Shown: positions 1-9,008 of the stretch, in pieces
How positions within the stretch are numbered: position 1 is the stretch's first letter
How the letters are laid out: every line of letters begins with the position of its first letter
DNA from: Accumulibacter sp.
GTDB lineage: Bacteria > Pseudomonadota > Gammaproteobacteria > Burkholderiales > Rhodocyclaceae
DNA: 64,000 bases
Direction of reading: 5' to 3'
NCBI RefSeq assembly: GCF_023806625.1
Contig: NZ_JAMTDX010000057.1
Coordinates: 1 to 64,000, forward strand
The notes under the pieces: model-generated
Told to the model about the DNA's origin: nothing
Seen by the model: the letters and a program-made list of their open reading frames with translations, nothing else
The model's database searches: none
Made by a program: the position numbers and the translations under genes

Positions 1-130
1 ATCGCCCCCTCGTTTCAGATCCTATCGAGGCGGCAACTAGTCTGACACAGAGGGGAACCGGCAAGGCTCCGCCTTGTCCAGGATCTCTTTCTGTCCAAAC
101 AGGCGGGGCCACCTCTCACCGGCCTCACGA

Positions 131-1183
131 TCAAATGACCGCTACATTCTTCCGTCGCCAAACGGCGGGAGAAGACCCGGACCAGCGCCGGAAGGCTCGC
201 GCAAAAGCCGTAACGTCGGCGTAGCCCAGCCTGTTGGCGACGTCTTCCAGCGATACGGCGGAACCCCGAAGGAGCACCCGTGCCGCATCGAAGCGAACCG
301 CATCGAGAAGCTCCCTGAAAGTTGTTCCGTTTTCCTGCAAACGCCGGGCGAAGGTCCGCCGGTTCATGCCGAAGGCCCGCGCAACCTCATCCTGGCTGAT
401 GCAATCCGTTGCCAGTAGTGTCCGCATGACCCGTTGAATTCGATCTCTTGCAACTTCCCCTTCCCCAAGTCGCTCCTTCTCCCGAATTTGCGACGCGAGG
501 AAGTCACGGAGAGGGGCGTTCGCGCCGGCAATCGGACGCCCAAGGAATCCGGCGTCGAACACCACGGCATTGCGATCGGCATCGAAGCGAACCGGCGCGG
601 CGAAGTGGGCAGCAAATGCCGATGTGTCCGACGGTGCGCGGTGCGCAAAATTCACTTCGCGCAGTGCGAAGCCAACGCCGCAAATCTCGCGCAAGAGATT
701 GGCGGCAATGGCGAGCGCTCCGAAAACGATCTGCTCGGCTCCTATCAGGTCAGGTTCCAGCACCTCGTAGCCCAGAATGGCGAGTCGGTTCTCGAGTTGG
801 ACATAGGGTGCGGCTCCCTCGTCGTGTAGATGCAGATAGGACTGCAGGCTCGCCAATCCCGCCCCTACCGTTTCGGCGTTGGCCACCAGGCAACCGACGG
901 TGCCGAGCGTTACGGGACCTGTCTGCATGCAGATTCGCAAGCCGATGTCCGACAGCCCCGTGCGCTCGGCGGCGAGATGGGCCAGTTCCCCCAGTTTGGC
1001 GAACGGGATCACGTTGTCGGCATGGTCGAAGACCGCCACTGGAAGACCGGCCTCGGCGAAAAGCGCGTCAGCGTCGACGCCACGTTCGCGAAGCATGGCG
1101 GGCAAGGCGATGGCGCCGCCCACCCGGATGACCCGGGTGCTGATTGGCGGGCGGCCACGGCTGGTTGATATCGAATTTGCCAC
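131..1183 (-). CDS. AraC-family transcriptional regulator
   Basis: Predicted 350-residue one-component DNA-binding regulator. The N-terminal half looks like the arabinose-binding-type sensor domain of OruR/ArgR-like AraC proteins. The last ~100 residues hold the two helix-turn-helix motifs, with the typical FGMNRRTFARRLQ and RLGYADVTAFARAFRRWSG segments. An open frame continues upstream to 1591, but the first domain begins only at the GTG at 1183, which has an AGGA six bases ahead, and the resulting length is normal for the family. It is divergent from the DUF1254 lipoprotein gene, a common arrangement for a regulator and its target. The inducer is unknown. Confidence 0.85.
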   Translation of the reverse strand: MANSISTSRGRPPISTRVIRVGGAIALPAMLRERGVDADALFAEAGLPVAVFDHADNVIPFAKLGELAHLAAERTGLSDIGLRICMQTGPVTLGTVGCLVANAETVGAGLASLQSYLHLHDEGAAPYVQLENRLAILGYEVLEPDLIGAEQIVFGALAIAANLLREICGVGFALREVNFAHRAPSDTSAFAAHFAAPVRFDADRNAVVFDAGFLGRPIAGANAPLRDFLASQIREKERLGEGEVARDRIQRVMRTLLATDCISQDEVARAFGMNRRTFARRLQENGTTFRELLDAVRFDAARVLLRGSAVSLEDVANRLGYADVTAFARAFRRWSGSSPAVWRRKNVAVI

Positions 1184-1413
1184 GGCAGATCCTGGCCGGA
1201 ATGGGAGAGGAATTTTGGCATGAAATGTCAGGAAACTGAAAGATCTGTCGCGCGCTCGGCGCTGTCGTCTTCTATACTCGACCCGGTGTGAATCGGATCC
1301 TCGTGACTTGCCAAACAACGACCCAGGGCCCGGCACCCGAACGCTTTCCGCCCAGGGCTGCGCCCTCCGAAAGCGAATTCCCTCCGCGCCCTGGAAATCG
1401 ACAGGAGAAACAA

Positions 1414-2910
1414 ATGCAACGAAAGAATCTTTGTTGGGTGACCATGGCGGCGATGTGTGCGCTGACTCTCGGCGCCTGCGGCAAGCAAGCCGAGACGCCG
1501 CCTGACCGGGTTGCGATGGAAGCCAAGGCAAAGGCCGAGGCGGAGGCAAAGGCGGTCGACGCTGCGGCGAAGGAAGCCGAGGCACGTGCAATCGCCATCG
1601 AGAGCTACGTCTACGCCTACCCGCTGGTCACCATGGAGATGACGCGCCGGGTCATGACCAATGTCGCCGAACCCGAGGCAAACCGCGCGCCGATGGGGCA
1701 GTTCATCCGCAAACGCACCTATCCGGATGCCTCGTACCGCGACTTCACCGCACCGAACGCCGACACGCTGTACACGACCACCTGGATCGACGTTTCCAAG
1801 GAGCCCTACATCCTCAGCATTCCGGACATGAAGGGCCGTTATGCGCTGTTCCCGATGCTCGATGGCTGGACCAACGTGTTCCAGGTCCCCGGCAAGCGGA
1901 CCACGGGCACGAAGGCGCAAACCTACGCCATCACCGGCCCGGGCTGGTCCGGCGAGCTGCCGGCCGGCGTGACCGAGTACAAGTCGCCGACCGGCCTGGT
2001 CTGGATTCTCGGCCGCATCTACAGCACCGGCACCGCGCAGGACTACAAGGAAGTGCACGCCTTGCAGGACAAGATCTCCGTCGTGCCGCTGTCTGCCTAC
2101 GGCAAGCCCTACACGCCGCCGGCGGGTACGGTCGACCCAACAATCGACATGAAAACCGCCGTGCGCGATCAGGTCAACGCGCTCGACGCCAATGCCTTCT
2201 TCAAGCTTTTCGCCGAATTGCTGAAAACCAACCCGCCGTCCGCCGACGATGCCCCGATGCTGGCCAAGCTGGCCAAGATCGGCGTCGTTCCGGGGCAGGA
2301 TTTCGATGCAGCCACGCTCGATCCGGCCGTCGCCAAGGGCCTGGCCGGCGCCCCCAAGCCGGCCCAGGACGCGATCATGGACTGGATGAAGGCGGGCATC
2401 GTCGCCGGCGACCTCAAGCTCGAGAACGGATGGCTGTTCACGACAAAGACGGGCCTGTACGGAACGAGCTACGTGCAGCGCGCGTTGATCACCGCGATCG
2501 GCCTCGGTGCCAACCGGCCCCAGGACGCGGTCTATCCGACCTCGGAGGGGCCGGACGTCGCCGCCAAGTACAGTGGCGAGAAGAAGTACGTCATGCGCTT
2601 CGAGAAAGGCCAGCTGCCGCCCGTCAATGGCTTCTGGTCGCTGACGATGTACGACGCGGACTACTTCTTCGTCGATAACCCGCTGAACCGCTATACCCTG
2701 AGCCAGCGCAACAAGTTGAAGGTCAACCCGGACGGGTCGGTCGATCTCTACATACAGAACGAATCGCCGGGCAAGGACAAGGAATCCAACTGGCTCCCGG
2801 CTCCGAAGGGACCGTTCGTGCTGATGATGCGCTTGTACTGGCCGAAGGAACAGGCGCCGTCGATCCTCGATGGCAGCTGGAAAGTACCGCCCGTCAAGGA
2901 AGCCAGCTGA
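1414..2910 (+). CDS. DUF1254/DUF1214 domain lipoprotein
   Basis: Predicted 498-residue periplasmic lipoprotein. Start chosen at the ATG preceded by AGGAGAAACAA. The N-terminus has a hydrophobic stretch ending in the lipobox LGAC (cysteine near residue 22), followed by a charged Ala/Lys/Glu helix. The body matches the DUF1254 (N-terminal) plus DUF1214 (C-terminal) pair, including the YVYAYPLVTMEMTRR start, a PNADTLYT segment and the late GFWSLTMYD segment. The biochemical role of this family is not established. It is divergent from the AraC regulator, which may control it. Confidence 0.85.
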   Translation: MQRKNLCWVTMAAMCALTLGACGKQAETPPDRVAMEAKAKAEAEAKAVDAAAKEAEARAIAIESYVYAYPLVTMEMTRRVMTNVAEPEANRAPMGQFIRKRTYPDASYRDFTAPNADTLYTTTWIDVSKEPYILSIPDMKGRYALFPMLDGWTNVFQVPGKRTTGTKAQTYAITGPGWSGELPAGVTEYKSPTGLVWILGRIYSTGTAQDYKEVHALQDKISVVPLSAYGKPYTPPAGTVDPTIDMKTAVRDQVNALDANAFFKLFAELLKTNPPSADDAPMLAKLAKIGVVPGQDFDAATLDPAVAKGLAGAPKPAQDAIMDWMKAGIVAGDLKLENGWLFTTKTGLYGTSYVQRALITAIGLGANRPQDAVYPTSEGPDVAAKYSGEKKYVMRFEKGQLPPVNGFWSLTMYDADYFFVDNPLNRYTLSQRNKLKVNPDGSVDLYIQNESPGKDKESNWLPAPKGPFVLMMRLYWPKEQAPSILDGSWKVPPVKEAS

Positions 2911-3579
2911 ACTCCTGAAGTCATCGACGAGGGCCTGAAACAAGGCCGAATCTCGGGCTTTCGCGGTGTCGACCGCAACATTGCCTGAATCGGCCCCCGA
3001 CTTTGTAGACACTTGGCGACCACTCTGGCCGCTGCACTTCCGATGGCCATGAGGCCGGTTCCGGAGTGGAGCGGCCTCGCGCCCCGCTGCTCCAGCAGAA
3101 CGCCGATTTGATCCCCCGCCGGGGGTCCTCTGTGTTCAGACTGGTGGTCGCCTCGAGGCAACGAGTTTCAGTCCCTGCCGCTGCGCATTTTCTGCCGACA
3201 CCTCAAACAGGTGATCTTTCCGCCACGCTGCCCGGAGCCCGGCTTCCTGAACGAGCCTGAGTGCCGAGCCGAGGCGCGTGCTGCTCCGCATCGCCGACCT
3301 GTAGGCCATCGAGGCGACGGTCATCGGAGGACTCCAGTGGTTGAGGGAGTCACATGAACGCGCCTGGGCGCCGGGAAGCCCAGCGAAGCTTCGCTTGGAG
3401 AAGGCCGGTTGGCGTGCAGGCGTGCAACGGTGGGCGCGTGCAGGGAGGCGATCTCGGCAACGCGCTCGCCGGGCGACATCGTTTCGGGTAGAGTCAGTTC
3501 CTGGGTGATTCCGGTTCGCTGGGTGTCCGGCACCGGCCGGGCGTTGATCGAGAACAGCTTTCAGGGGAGTTGGGTGCTC
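2911..3579. other. 669-bp stretch without a recognisable gene
   Basis: No reading frame here shows family features on either strand. A minus-strand frame around 3136-3350 encodes a basic peptide of unknown type, possibly a gene remnant. The last ~60 bases before 3580 must carry the frmA leader and contain AGGGGAG at about 3563, but no convincing -35/-10 pair was seen. Confidence 0.4.
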
Positions 3580-4686
3580 ATGAAGACACGCGCAGCAGTG
3601 GCATTCGCGGTGGGCCAGCCGCTGGAGATCGTCGAGGTGGACCTCGAAGGGCCGAAGGCGGGAGAGGTGATGGTCGAGATCAAGGCGACCGGTGTCTGCC
3701 ATACGGACGCCTTCACGCTGTCGGGAGACGACCCGGAGGGCGTTTTCCCGGCGATCCTTGGCCATGAAGGCGCGGGAATCGTCGTCGAGGTGGGCGCCGG
3801 CGTGAAGTCGGTCGCCCCCGGCGATCACGTGATCCCGCTGTACACGCCGGAATGTCGAGAGTGCGAGTTCTGCCTGCATCCGAAAACCAACCTCTGCCAG
3901 GCGATCCGCTCGACGCAGGGGCAGGGCGTAATGCCGGACGGCAGCAGCCGCTTTTCCTATCAGGGACGAAAGCTCCTGCACTACATGGGGTGCTCGACGT
4001 TTTCCAACTACACCGTGCTGCCCGAGATCGCCGTGGCCAGGATCCGCAAGGACGCGCCGTTCGACAAGGTCTGCTATATCGGCTGCGGGGTGACCACCGG
4101 CGTCGGCGCGGTCGCCTTCACGATGAAGGTCGAGCCGGGCTCGACGGTGGCCGTGTTCGGCCTGGGCGGCATCGGCCTCAACGTGATCCAGGGCGCGAAG
4201 ATGGTCGGCGCGACGCGGATCATCGGCATCGACGTCAATCCGGCCAAGGCTGCTCTCGCCCGGAGCTTCGGCATGACCGATTTCATCGCCCCCCGTGACG
4301 TCAAGGACGTGACCCAGGCGGTGATCGACCTGACCAACGGTGGCGTCGATTACAGTTTCGAGTGCATCGGCAACGTGGCGACGATGCGCCAGGCTCTGGA
4401 GTGCTGCCACAAGGGCTGGGGTCAGAGTTGCATCATCGGCGTGGCCGGCGCCGGGCAGGAGATTGCCACGCGTCCGTTCCAGCTGGTGACCGGTCGCGTG
4501 TGGCGTGGTTCGGCTTTTGGCGGCGCGCGCGGGCGCACCGACGTTCCGAGAATCGTCGACTGGTACATGGACGGGCGGATCCGAATCGACGAGCTGATCA
4601 CCCACACGATGCCGCTCGAAGACATCAACCGCGCGTTCGACCTGATGCACGCCGGCGAGAGCATCCGGTCGGTCGTTCTCTATTGA
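3580..4686 (+). CDS. frmA: S-(hydroxymethyl)glutathione dehydrogenase (class III alcohol dehydrogenase)
   Basis: Cytosolic zinc enzyme of 368 residues that oxidises S-hydroxymethylglutathione, the glutathione adduct of formaldehyde, with NAD. Catalytic zinc ligands are visible in GVCHTD, GHEGAG and YIGCGV. The structural zinc cluster is the [17 protein letters not shown] segment. The class III arginine sits in [11 protein letters not shown], and the Rossmann motif is [10 protein letters not shown]. The length is normal. The start is the ATG behind AGGGGAG; the open frame continues upstream but without homology. The next gene was the partner hydrolase fghA, now broken, so the second pathway step must come from elsewhere or is lost. 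Confidence 0.95.
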   Translation: MKTRAAVAFAVGQPLEIVEVDLEGPKAGEVMVEIKATGVCHTDAFTLSGDDPEGVFPAILGHEGAGIVVEVGAGVKSVAPGDHVIPLYTPECRECEFCLHPKTNLCQAIRSTQGQGVMPDGSSRFSYQGRKLLHYMGCSTFSNYTVLPEIAVARIRKDAPFDKVCYIGCGVTTGVGAVAFTMKVEPGSTVAVFGLGGIGLNVIQGAKMVGATRIIGIDVNPAKAALARSFGMTDFIAPRDVKDVTQAVIDLTNGGVDYSFECIGNVATMRQALECCHKGWGQSCIIGVAGAGQEIATRPFQLVTGRVWRGSAFGGARGRTDVPRIVDWYMDGRIRIDELITHTMPLEDINRAFDLMHAGESIRSVVLY

Positions 4687-4692
4687 TCTGCG

Positions 4693-5142
4693 GTGGTGGA
4701 GCAGATCGAGTCGCACCGCTGCTTCGGCGGCCGACAGCTTCGTTTCCGACACCGCTCGGAGGCGCTCGACTGCGATATGGTGTTCGCCCCCTGCCTGCCG
4801 CTGCTCCACTGGCTCTCGGGGCTGACCTGCACCGACGAGAACTTGGTCACCAAGGCCGGCCTGCAGCGCTACGCGGCGGAGCACGGCATCGCGATTCTCG
4901 TTCCCGACACCAGTCCGCGCACAGAGGGGATGGGGTCAGATCTGGACTTTTGCCAGCGCGCCGCACCACGCGGTTGGCCGAGGCTGAGCCCTTCTTCCTG
5001 CCGGACGCTTTCGGTGTGCCGCGCGGCAGCGGTGCGCCTCGCTTCGTGGATCGGGACCAGGGCGGGAAGCACGATCATCCTGCTGCGACCGGGGAAGAAG
5101 ACAAAGCTCAGCCCCAGTCTGGCAAACGGTACTCTGCTCTGA
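4693..5142 (+). pseudogene. fghA: S-formylglutathione hydrolase, truncated
   Basis: Starts (GTG) 7 bases after frmA and reads as the N-terminal third of S-formylglutathione hydrolase: ESHRCFGGRQLRFRH, LHWLSGLTCTDENLVTKAG and AILVPDTSPRTEG. A few residues before LHWLSG are missing relative to the family. Homology stops at about 4926 and the frame runs on into unrelated sequence. The catalytic Ser-Asp-His part is absent, so the product cannot be a working hydrolase. The break coincides with the start of the mobile-element scar. Confidence 0.85.
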
Positions 5143-5566
5143 CGATGAGCGCATAGGGCAGTTGTGCCGGTCCGACTGCCTCCTCGATCGCCAGTTCGCG
5201 GCCCGGGACCATCCGCTCCCGGATCCGTCCGACATGTCGTGGTCTAAGGTTGCCCTTGGTTACCCTGATGATCTGACGGCGCTGGCGAACAGGAAGACGC
5301 AGCATCTGGCCGCCCTGCACACGCTTGCCGCGAAGGAATCGTCGCATATCCGGGCCTACGCGAATCCATTCCTGCTGCCCGCCAACGAACTCGGTTTCGG
5401 CTCGTGGACGCTCCGAGGAGACAGCTTCGTTGCGCTCCGAACATTGGCCGACAGACAGGATCGCCTGCGTGGTCACGTTCCGGCCAGGGTCGCCGGCCGG
5501 GATCAACGCCAGCACCTGTCCCTGTTCGGCGATGCAGAAATCCGCAGCGTTCCAGGCCGCCGTCGC
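4930..5566. other. degenerate sequence downstream of the fghA break
   Basis: The junction sequence TGGGGTCAGATCTGGAC (from about 4933) resembles motifs often found at ends of insertion elements, but no matching second end was found. A minus-strand frame at 5108-5515 (135 codons) has no recognisable domain and is probably a remnant. Nothing else is supported here. Confidence 0.35.
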
Positions 5567-5686
5567 TCAGAGTCCCCGGGCGCGCCAGGCCTGGTCGTCG
5601 GACAGAACTTCGGCCAACGGCTGGTTCGCGCCTCGGGCCTCGTCCAGTGCGGCGATGAACTCGCCACGGAAGACGCGTGACACCGC
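5567..5686 (-). pseudogene. IS91-family transposase remnant (copy 1)
   Basis: The minus strand encodes SRVFRGEFIAALDEARG, which matches the conserved VFRGKF-type segment in the C-terminal part of IS91-family (Y2) transposases. The frame ends at a stop at 5567-5569, just after DDQAWRARGL, before the rest of the transposase C-terminus, and no upstream catalytic part is present. It is nearly identical to the segment at 7237-7284, so both are scars of the same element type. Confidence 0.6.
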
Positions 5687-5910
5687 GCCGGGGGCACGCC
5701 AGCAGGACCGAGGTGCGGATCATGGCCTTCGTGGACACCGGCCCCCCGGAGTTGCTGCGGATGTAGGACACGCGCCACCGCCGCTACCGGGCGATGGGGT
5801 ATCGGATCGCGGCTGAGGGCCTCCCGTATGAAGGCCTCCTTTGAGGGTTCAATCGGGCTTGAATTGGAGCGAGCGGAAAGGTCTGTATCAGCCGAGGCAG
5901 CATGGAAATC

Positions 5911-5961
5911 GGTATTGATGTTGTATATACTTCTCGACTATGTTCTATCCCGGAGCCGGAC
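5911..5961 (+). promoter_or_regulatory. putative toxin-antitoxin promoter and operator
   Basis: The AT-rich stretch ahead of the antitoxin holds the 8-bp palindrome GTATATAC (5923-5930) in an otherwise GC-rich region. Ribbon-helix-helix antitoxins usually bind palindromes over their own promoter. GGAG at about 5951 lies seven bases before the antitoxin ATG at 5962. Confidence 0.45.
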
Positions 5962-6255
5962 ATGCCCAAAGAAGCCGTGTTCACGATGAAGCTGGAGCCC
6001 GAGCTGCGCGACGCCTTTATGGCCGAGGCCGAGGCCAGCCACCGCCCGGCGTCGCAGGTGGTGCGGGAACTGATGCGCGAGTTCATCGAGCGTCAACGGC
6101 AGGCACGCGAGTACGACGCGTTCCTGCGTGCCAAGGTCGACACCGCACGGGCGCAGATCGCCTCCGGCCAGGTCGCCAGTGACGCCGACGTCGAGGTACG
6201 CTTTACGGCCCGTCGCGCCGCGCTGCGGGCCCAGGCAGGCGGCGCTGATGCATGA
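5962..6255 (+). CDS. ParD/CopG-like antitoxin
   Basis: 97-residue predicted antitoxin. The N-terminus (FTMKLEPELRDAFMAEAEAS, then RPASQVVRELMREFI) fits a ribbon-helix-helix DNA-binding domain. The Arg/Ala-rich C-terminal half would wrap the toxin. The stop overlaps the toxin start by four bases (ATGA), so the two are co-translated. ATG 5962 was chosen because it has GGAG at proper spacing. The role, neutralising the partner toxin and repressing the operon, follows from the family. Confidence 0.85.
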   Translation: MPKEAVFTMKLEPELRDAFMAEAEASHRPASQVVRELMREFIERQRQAREYDAFLRAKVDTARAQIASGQVASDADVEVRFTARRAALRAQAGGADA

Positions 6256-6536
6256 GGGTCTTGTGGACCCTAGCCGCCGAGCAGGACCGCGCCGACATTG
6301 TCGACTTCATCGCACAGGACAACCCGCTCGCGGCCATCCGTATGGATGAGCTTTTCGGGGCAGCCGTCGGCGGACTGGCCAAGCACCCCCTGATGGGACG
6401 GCCCGGACAAATCGCGGGCACTCGCGAGTGGATCCCGCACGAGAGCTACCGGCTGGTCTACGAGGTGCAGGCCGACACGGTGTGGATCTTGGCCCTGGTG
6501 CATAGCGCACGCCTGTGGCCGCCCACCCGGTCGTGA
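6252..6536 (+). CDS. RelE/ParE-superfamily toxin
   Basis: 94-residue protein with the ParE-type pattern: an N-terminal helix (AAEQDRADIVDFIAQDNPLAA), then a beta sheet with GRPGQIAGTREWIPHESYRLVYEV and a terminal VHSARLWP strand. In ParE proteins the usual target is DNA gyrase; in RelE-type relatives it is mRNA on the ribosome. Which applies here cannot be told from sequence. It overlaps the antitoxin by four bases and the pair is intact. Confidence 0.88.
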   Translation: MRVLWTLAAEQDRADIVDFIAQDNPLAAIRMDELFGAAVGGLAKHPLMGRPGQIAGTREWIPHESYRLVYEVQADTVWILALVHSARLWPPTRS

Positions 6537-6653
6537 TCGGAGGTGGCAGTCGAAGGCGTTCTACCCACAAGTCCGCAGGTGCCCCCGCTACTCCTCGGAA
6601 GTCCCACGAGCGAGTTTTGTCGCCGTCAACCAACCACCACCAGACAACGAAGC

Positions 6654-6682
6654 CCCGGCCGTTCTCGGCCGGGTTTTTTTTT
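6654..6682 (+). terminator. rho-independent terminator after the toxin-antitoxin pair
   Basis: Perfect 8-bp GC stem (CCCGGCCG, loop TTCT, CGGCCGGG) at 6654-6673, followed by nine T (6674-6682). It lies 118 bases after the toxin stop. Confidence 0.85.
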
Positions 6683-7009
6683 CGCCATAAGCGCATGTTT
6701 TCGGAGCACTTGTTTCTGGATGCGTTGGCTACCGGCCCCGCCGGAAGCGAATTTTCGCGCCCCGCAGGGCGCAAATTCCTCTCTTTTCTCCGTCTGACCA
6801 TTGGGCGACCAATGCATCCGGTCGTTGATTGCATTGGGTTTTTTGGGCGGTCAGTGGTGAAATTGTATTGCCACCCAAGCGAAATACGAACTCGATCCGC
6901 GGCCTGGAGCGAAATCGGTGCTCGGGAGGACTTCAGCGGGCTCGCGAGGAGGCCAGCGGCTGACGAAGCTGGCCTCTTGGCGGCGAGTGCCGGTGTCGCA
7001 CACGCCGGG
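6683..7009. other. non-coding accessory stretch with hairpins
   Basis: No gene is seen. Two inverted repeats are present. One at 6749-6778 pairs GAATTT/AAATTC and GCGCCC/GGGCGC around a CGCA loop, with a two-base bulge. A terminator-like hairpin at 6809-6837 pairs CCAATGCA with TGCATTGG and is followed by G and six T. Confidence 0.5.
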
Positions 7010-7171
7010 ACAGCGTCCGAGCGGGTACTCGAGATCGCCCGTCGCCTTCAGTACCACCAGGTCACGGTGCACCAATGCCAGTCGCTATCCGGCCTGTCTA
7101 CCATCACACCCCAACAGAAGGAGCTGTTCGAAACCGTCGACCTGCCCGAGCCCTCCGCCAGACGCGTGTAG
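7010..7171 (+). pseudogene. IS1634-like transposase C-terminal remnant
   Basis: Plus-strand frame of about 53 residues (TASERVLEIARRLQYHQ ... STITPQQKELFETVDLP) ending in a normal stop. It resembles the C-terminal tail of IS1634-type (IS4 superfamily) transposases, where a basic LxRIQxHQV segment is followed by a TxxQxxxF segment. The catalytic DDE domain is absent upstream. Confidence 0.5.
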
Positions 7172-7210
7172 TGCCAATTCCGCAAGGGTGAATTGTTCAT
7201 AAACAATCAC

Positions 7211-7321
7211 TTAGACGTATTTTTGTCGAACTCGGGCGTCCAGCGCGGCGATGAGCTGGCCGCGGAAGACGCGTGACAGCGCGTGGACCGGAAAGAGGAA
7301 GCCGCGTTGGCGACCGGCATC
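7211..7321 (-). pseudogene. IS91-family transposase remnant (copy 2)
   Basis: The minus strand reads GFLFPVHALSRVFRGQLIAAL and then DARVRQKYV and a stop. The HALSRVFRG segment is characteristic of IS91-type transposases. It begins immediately after the Fic stop codon and is cut after the conserved segment. Positions 7237-7284 are near-identical to 5641-5688. Confidence 0.65.
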
Positions 7322-7333
7322 CGCCTGCGGGCG

Positions 7334-8464
7334 TCAACGCCCCGCCGGCGATTCATTCAACTCGTAATGGGTGCTGCGCCCGCCCGCGGCGGCCTTGCGC
7401 AGCACGCCCTGTGTGACAAGCTCGTGGATGTCGCGCAGCGCCGTGTCCGGCGAGCACCTGGCAATCGCCGCCCACTTGCTGGTGGTGAGTTTGCCTTCGA
7501 AACCCTCGAGCATTCGATTGAGCAGCTTCACCTGGCGCTCGTTCAACGGCGTGCCGGCGAAGCGCTGCCAGAAGCGCGCCTTGTCCAGCACCGCGTCGAG
7601 GGTGTGCTGCGCCTGATCGACGGCGCGGTGCAGGACGTCGAGGAACCAGGCGAGCCACGCCGTGACGTCGAGCGTGCCTTTCTGGGTGCGCTCCAGGATG
7701 TCGTAGTAGGCCTTGCGCTCCTGCTGGATCTGCGCCGAAAGGCTGTAGAAGCGCTGCGGGCTGCCATCGGCCCGGGCCAGCAGGAGGTCGCCAATGGCCC
7801 GGGCGATCCGGCCGTTGCCGTCGTCCAGGGGGTGCAGGGTCACGAACCACAGATGGGCGAGGCCGGCCTTGGTGAGCGGCGGCTCGCCCGTTTCACGATT
7901 GACCCAGTCGAGAAAGCGCCTCGTCTCGGTCTCCAGGCGATCGGCGGGCGGCGCTTCGAAATGCACCCGCTGGCGCCCGAGAGGACCGGACACCACCTGC
8001 ATCGGGCCGCCGGCATCGTCGCGCCAGGCGCCGACCTCGATCTTCGAAAGACCGGAGTAACCGGTCGGAAAGAGCGCCGCATGCCAGCCGAACAAGCGCT
8101 CCCGCGAGACCGGCGCGTGGCAGTTGCTCGTGGCATCGAGCACCATCTCGACCACGCCCTCCACATGCCGATCCACTGGCGCCAGCGCTCCGATGTCCAC
8201 CCCCAGACGGCGGGCGATCGACGAGCGCACGGATTCGAGGTTGAGTTGCTCGCCCTCGATCTCGCTGGTCTTGACCACGTCCTCGGCAAGCGCCGACAGG
8301 CTGGCCTGGTTGCGCAGGGCCATGCCAACATCCGCGAGGCGCCCCATCAGCAGGCCCTGGGCGCGGCTGACCTCGGCCAACGGGCCGGCAAGGGCTGCCA
8401 GGTCGTAGCGCCAGTCCGGCCATTCGTCGGCCTGCCAGATGTAGGTGCTATCTCCGCTATACAT
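7334..8464 (-). CDS. Fic family protein (predicted AMP-transferase)
   Basis: 376 residues. A DUF4172-like N-terminus (YIWQADEWPDWRYD) is followed by a helical region and the Fic core with the active-site loop HPLDDGNGRIAR, matching HPFxxGNGRxxR. A C-terminal winged-helix-like region (LTTSKWAAIARCSPDTALRDI) follows. Fic enzymes usually attach AMP from ATP to target hydroxyl groups. The TSEIEG segment fits the (S/T)xxxE(G/N) inhibitory helix, so the enzyme is probably self-inhibited. ATG 8464 was chosen because the domain starts there. It is divergent from the damaged parD. Confidence 0.88.
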   Translation of the reverse strand: MYSGDSTYIWQADEWPDWRYDLAALAGPLAEVSRAQGLLMGRLADVGMALRNQASLSALAEDVVKTSEIEGEQLNLESVRSSIARRLGVDIGALAPVDRHVEGVVEMVLDATSNCHAPVSRERLFGWHAALFPTGYSGLSKIEVGAWRDDAGGPMQVVSGPLGRQRVHFEAPPADRLETETRRFLDWVNRETGEPPLTKAGLAHLWFVTLHPLDDGNGRIARAIGDLLLARADGSPQRFYSLSAQIQQERKAYYDILERTQKGTLDVTAWLAWFLDVLHRAVDQAQHTLDAVLDKARFWQRFAGTPLNERQVKLLNRMLEGFEGKLTTSKWAAIARCSPDTALRDIHELVTQGVLRKAAAGGRSTHYELNESPAGR

Positions 8465-8473
8465 GCGGAGATT

Positions 8474-8682
8474 ATGGCACCCATTCGCCGCAGGCACGAG
8501 CAATTCTCCGCGTTTCGTGCGGGTATTGGCGAGTACGTGTGCGAGCTGATCCGCAAGGATCAGGATCGGCAGCAACTGCGCGCCCTGCTCCCCGAGGGGG
8601 AGGTTCCGCTCCCGGTGCCCCCGCCGGCACCGTCTGCTTCGACGCCTTGCGTGAGCGCGTTCGCCGGCGTGCCGGCGGTTGA
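8474..8682 (+). pseudogene. ParD-like antitoxin, frameshifted
   Basis: From ATG 8474 the frame reads into EYVCELIRKDQDRQQLRALLPEG, a ParD core. The expected ParD tail (GSAPGAPAG ... FDALRERVRRRAGG and a stop at 8680-8682) lies in another frame. The switch falls at the five-G run 8596-8600 and is consistent with loss of one base. The first ~15 residues also do not look like a normal ParD N-terminus. The stop overlaps the toxin start, as in an intact pair. Confidence 0.75.
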
Positions 8683-9008
8683 AGACCAGGGCGGTCATCC
8701 CGCGCGAGGCGGCCGATCGGGACGTGGACGAGGCGGTCGGGTGTTACTTGGCCGAAGGCCCGGAACACGCCGCGCTCGGCTTCATCGATGCCCGGGAGCA
8801 GGCCTGTGGCCACATCGGCCGCCATCCGGCGACCGGCCCGCCGCGCTACGCCCACGCACCCGACCTCCCGGGACTTCGCGTCTGGCCGCTGAAGCGCCAT
8901 CCGCATCTGGTCTTCTGCGTGGAGCGCGAGGATCAGATCGACGTTTGGCGCGTTCTGCATGGCCAGCGAGACATCCCGGCCTGGATGCACGAACCCGTCG
9001 AGTCCTGA
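8679..9008 (+). CDS. ParE-like toxin
   Basis: 109-residue ParE-family protein. The helical hairpin (REAADRDVDEAVGCYLAEG) is followed by GPPRYAHAPDLPGLRVWPLKRHPHLVFCVE and ends with VWRVLHGQRDIPAWM, a pattern common in ParE toxins. The start is TTG at 8679, overlapping the parD stop (TTGA). A full toxin frame beside a broken antitoxin suggests the toxin is weakly expressed, inactive or neutralised by another antitoxin, or that the frameshift is a sequence error. Confidence 0.8.
   Translation: MKTRAVIPREAADRDVDEAVGCYLAEGPEHAALGFIDAREQACGHIGRHPATGPPRYAHAPDLPGLRVWPLKRHPHLVFCVEREDQIDVWRVLHGQRDIPAWMHEPVES

Noticed and set aside
1184-1591. Upstream extension of the AraC regulator to 1591
   Set aside because: The extra ~136 residues are low-complexity Arg/Pro-rich, overlap the divergent lipoprotein gene, and lie ahead of a GTG with a proper ribosome site.
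5108-5515. Minus-strand open frame of 135 codons in the scar
   Set aside because: No domain, no ribosome site and no continuation into the adjacent IS91 remnant, which lies in another frame.
8590-8610. Programmed frameshift in parD
   Set aside because: No slippery heptamer or downstream pseudoknot is evident, and the N-terminus is also abnormal, so gene decay or an indel error is simpler.
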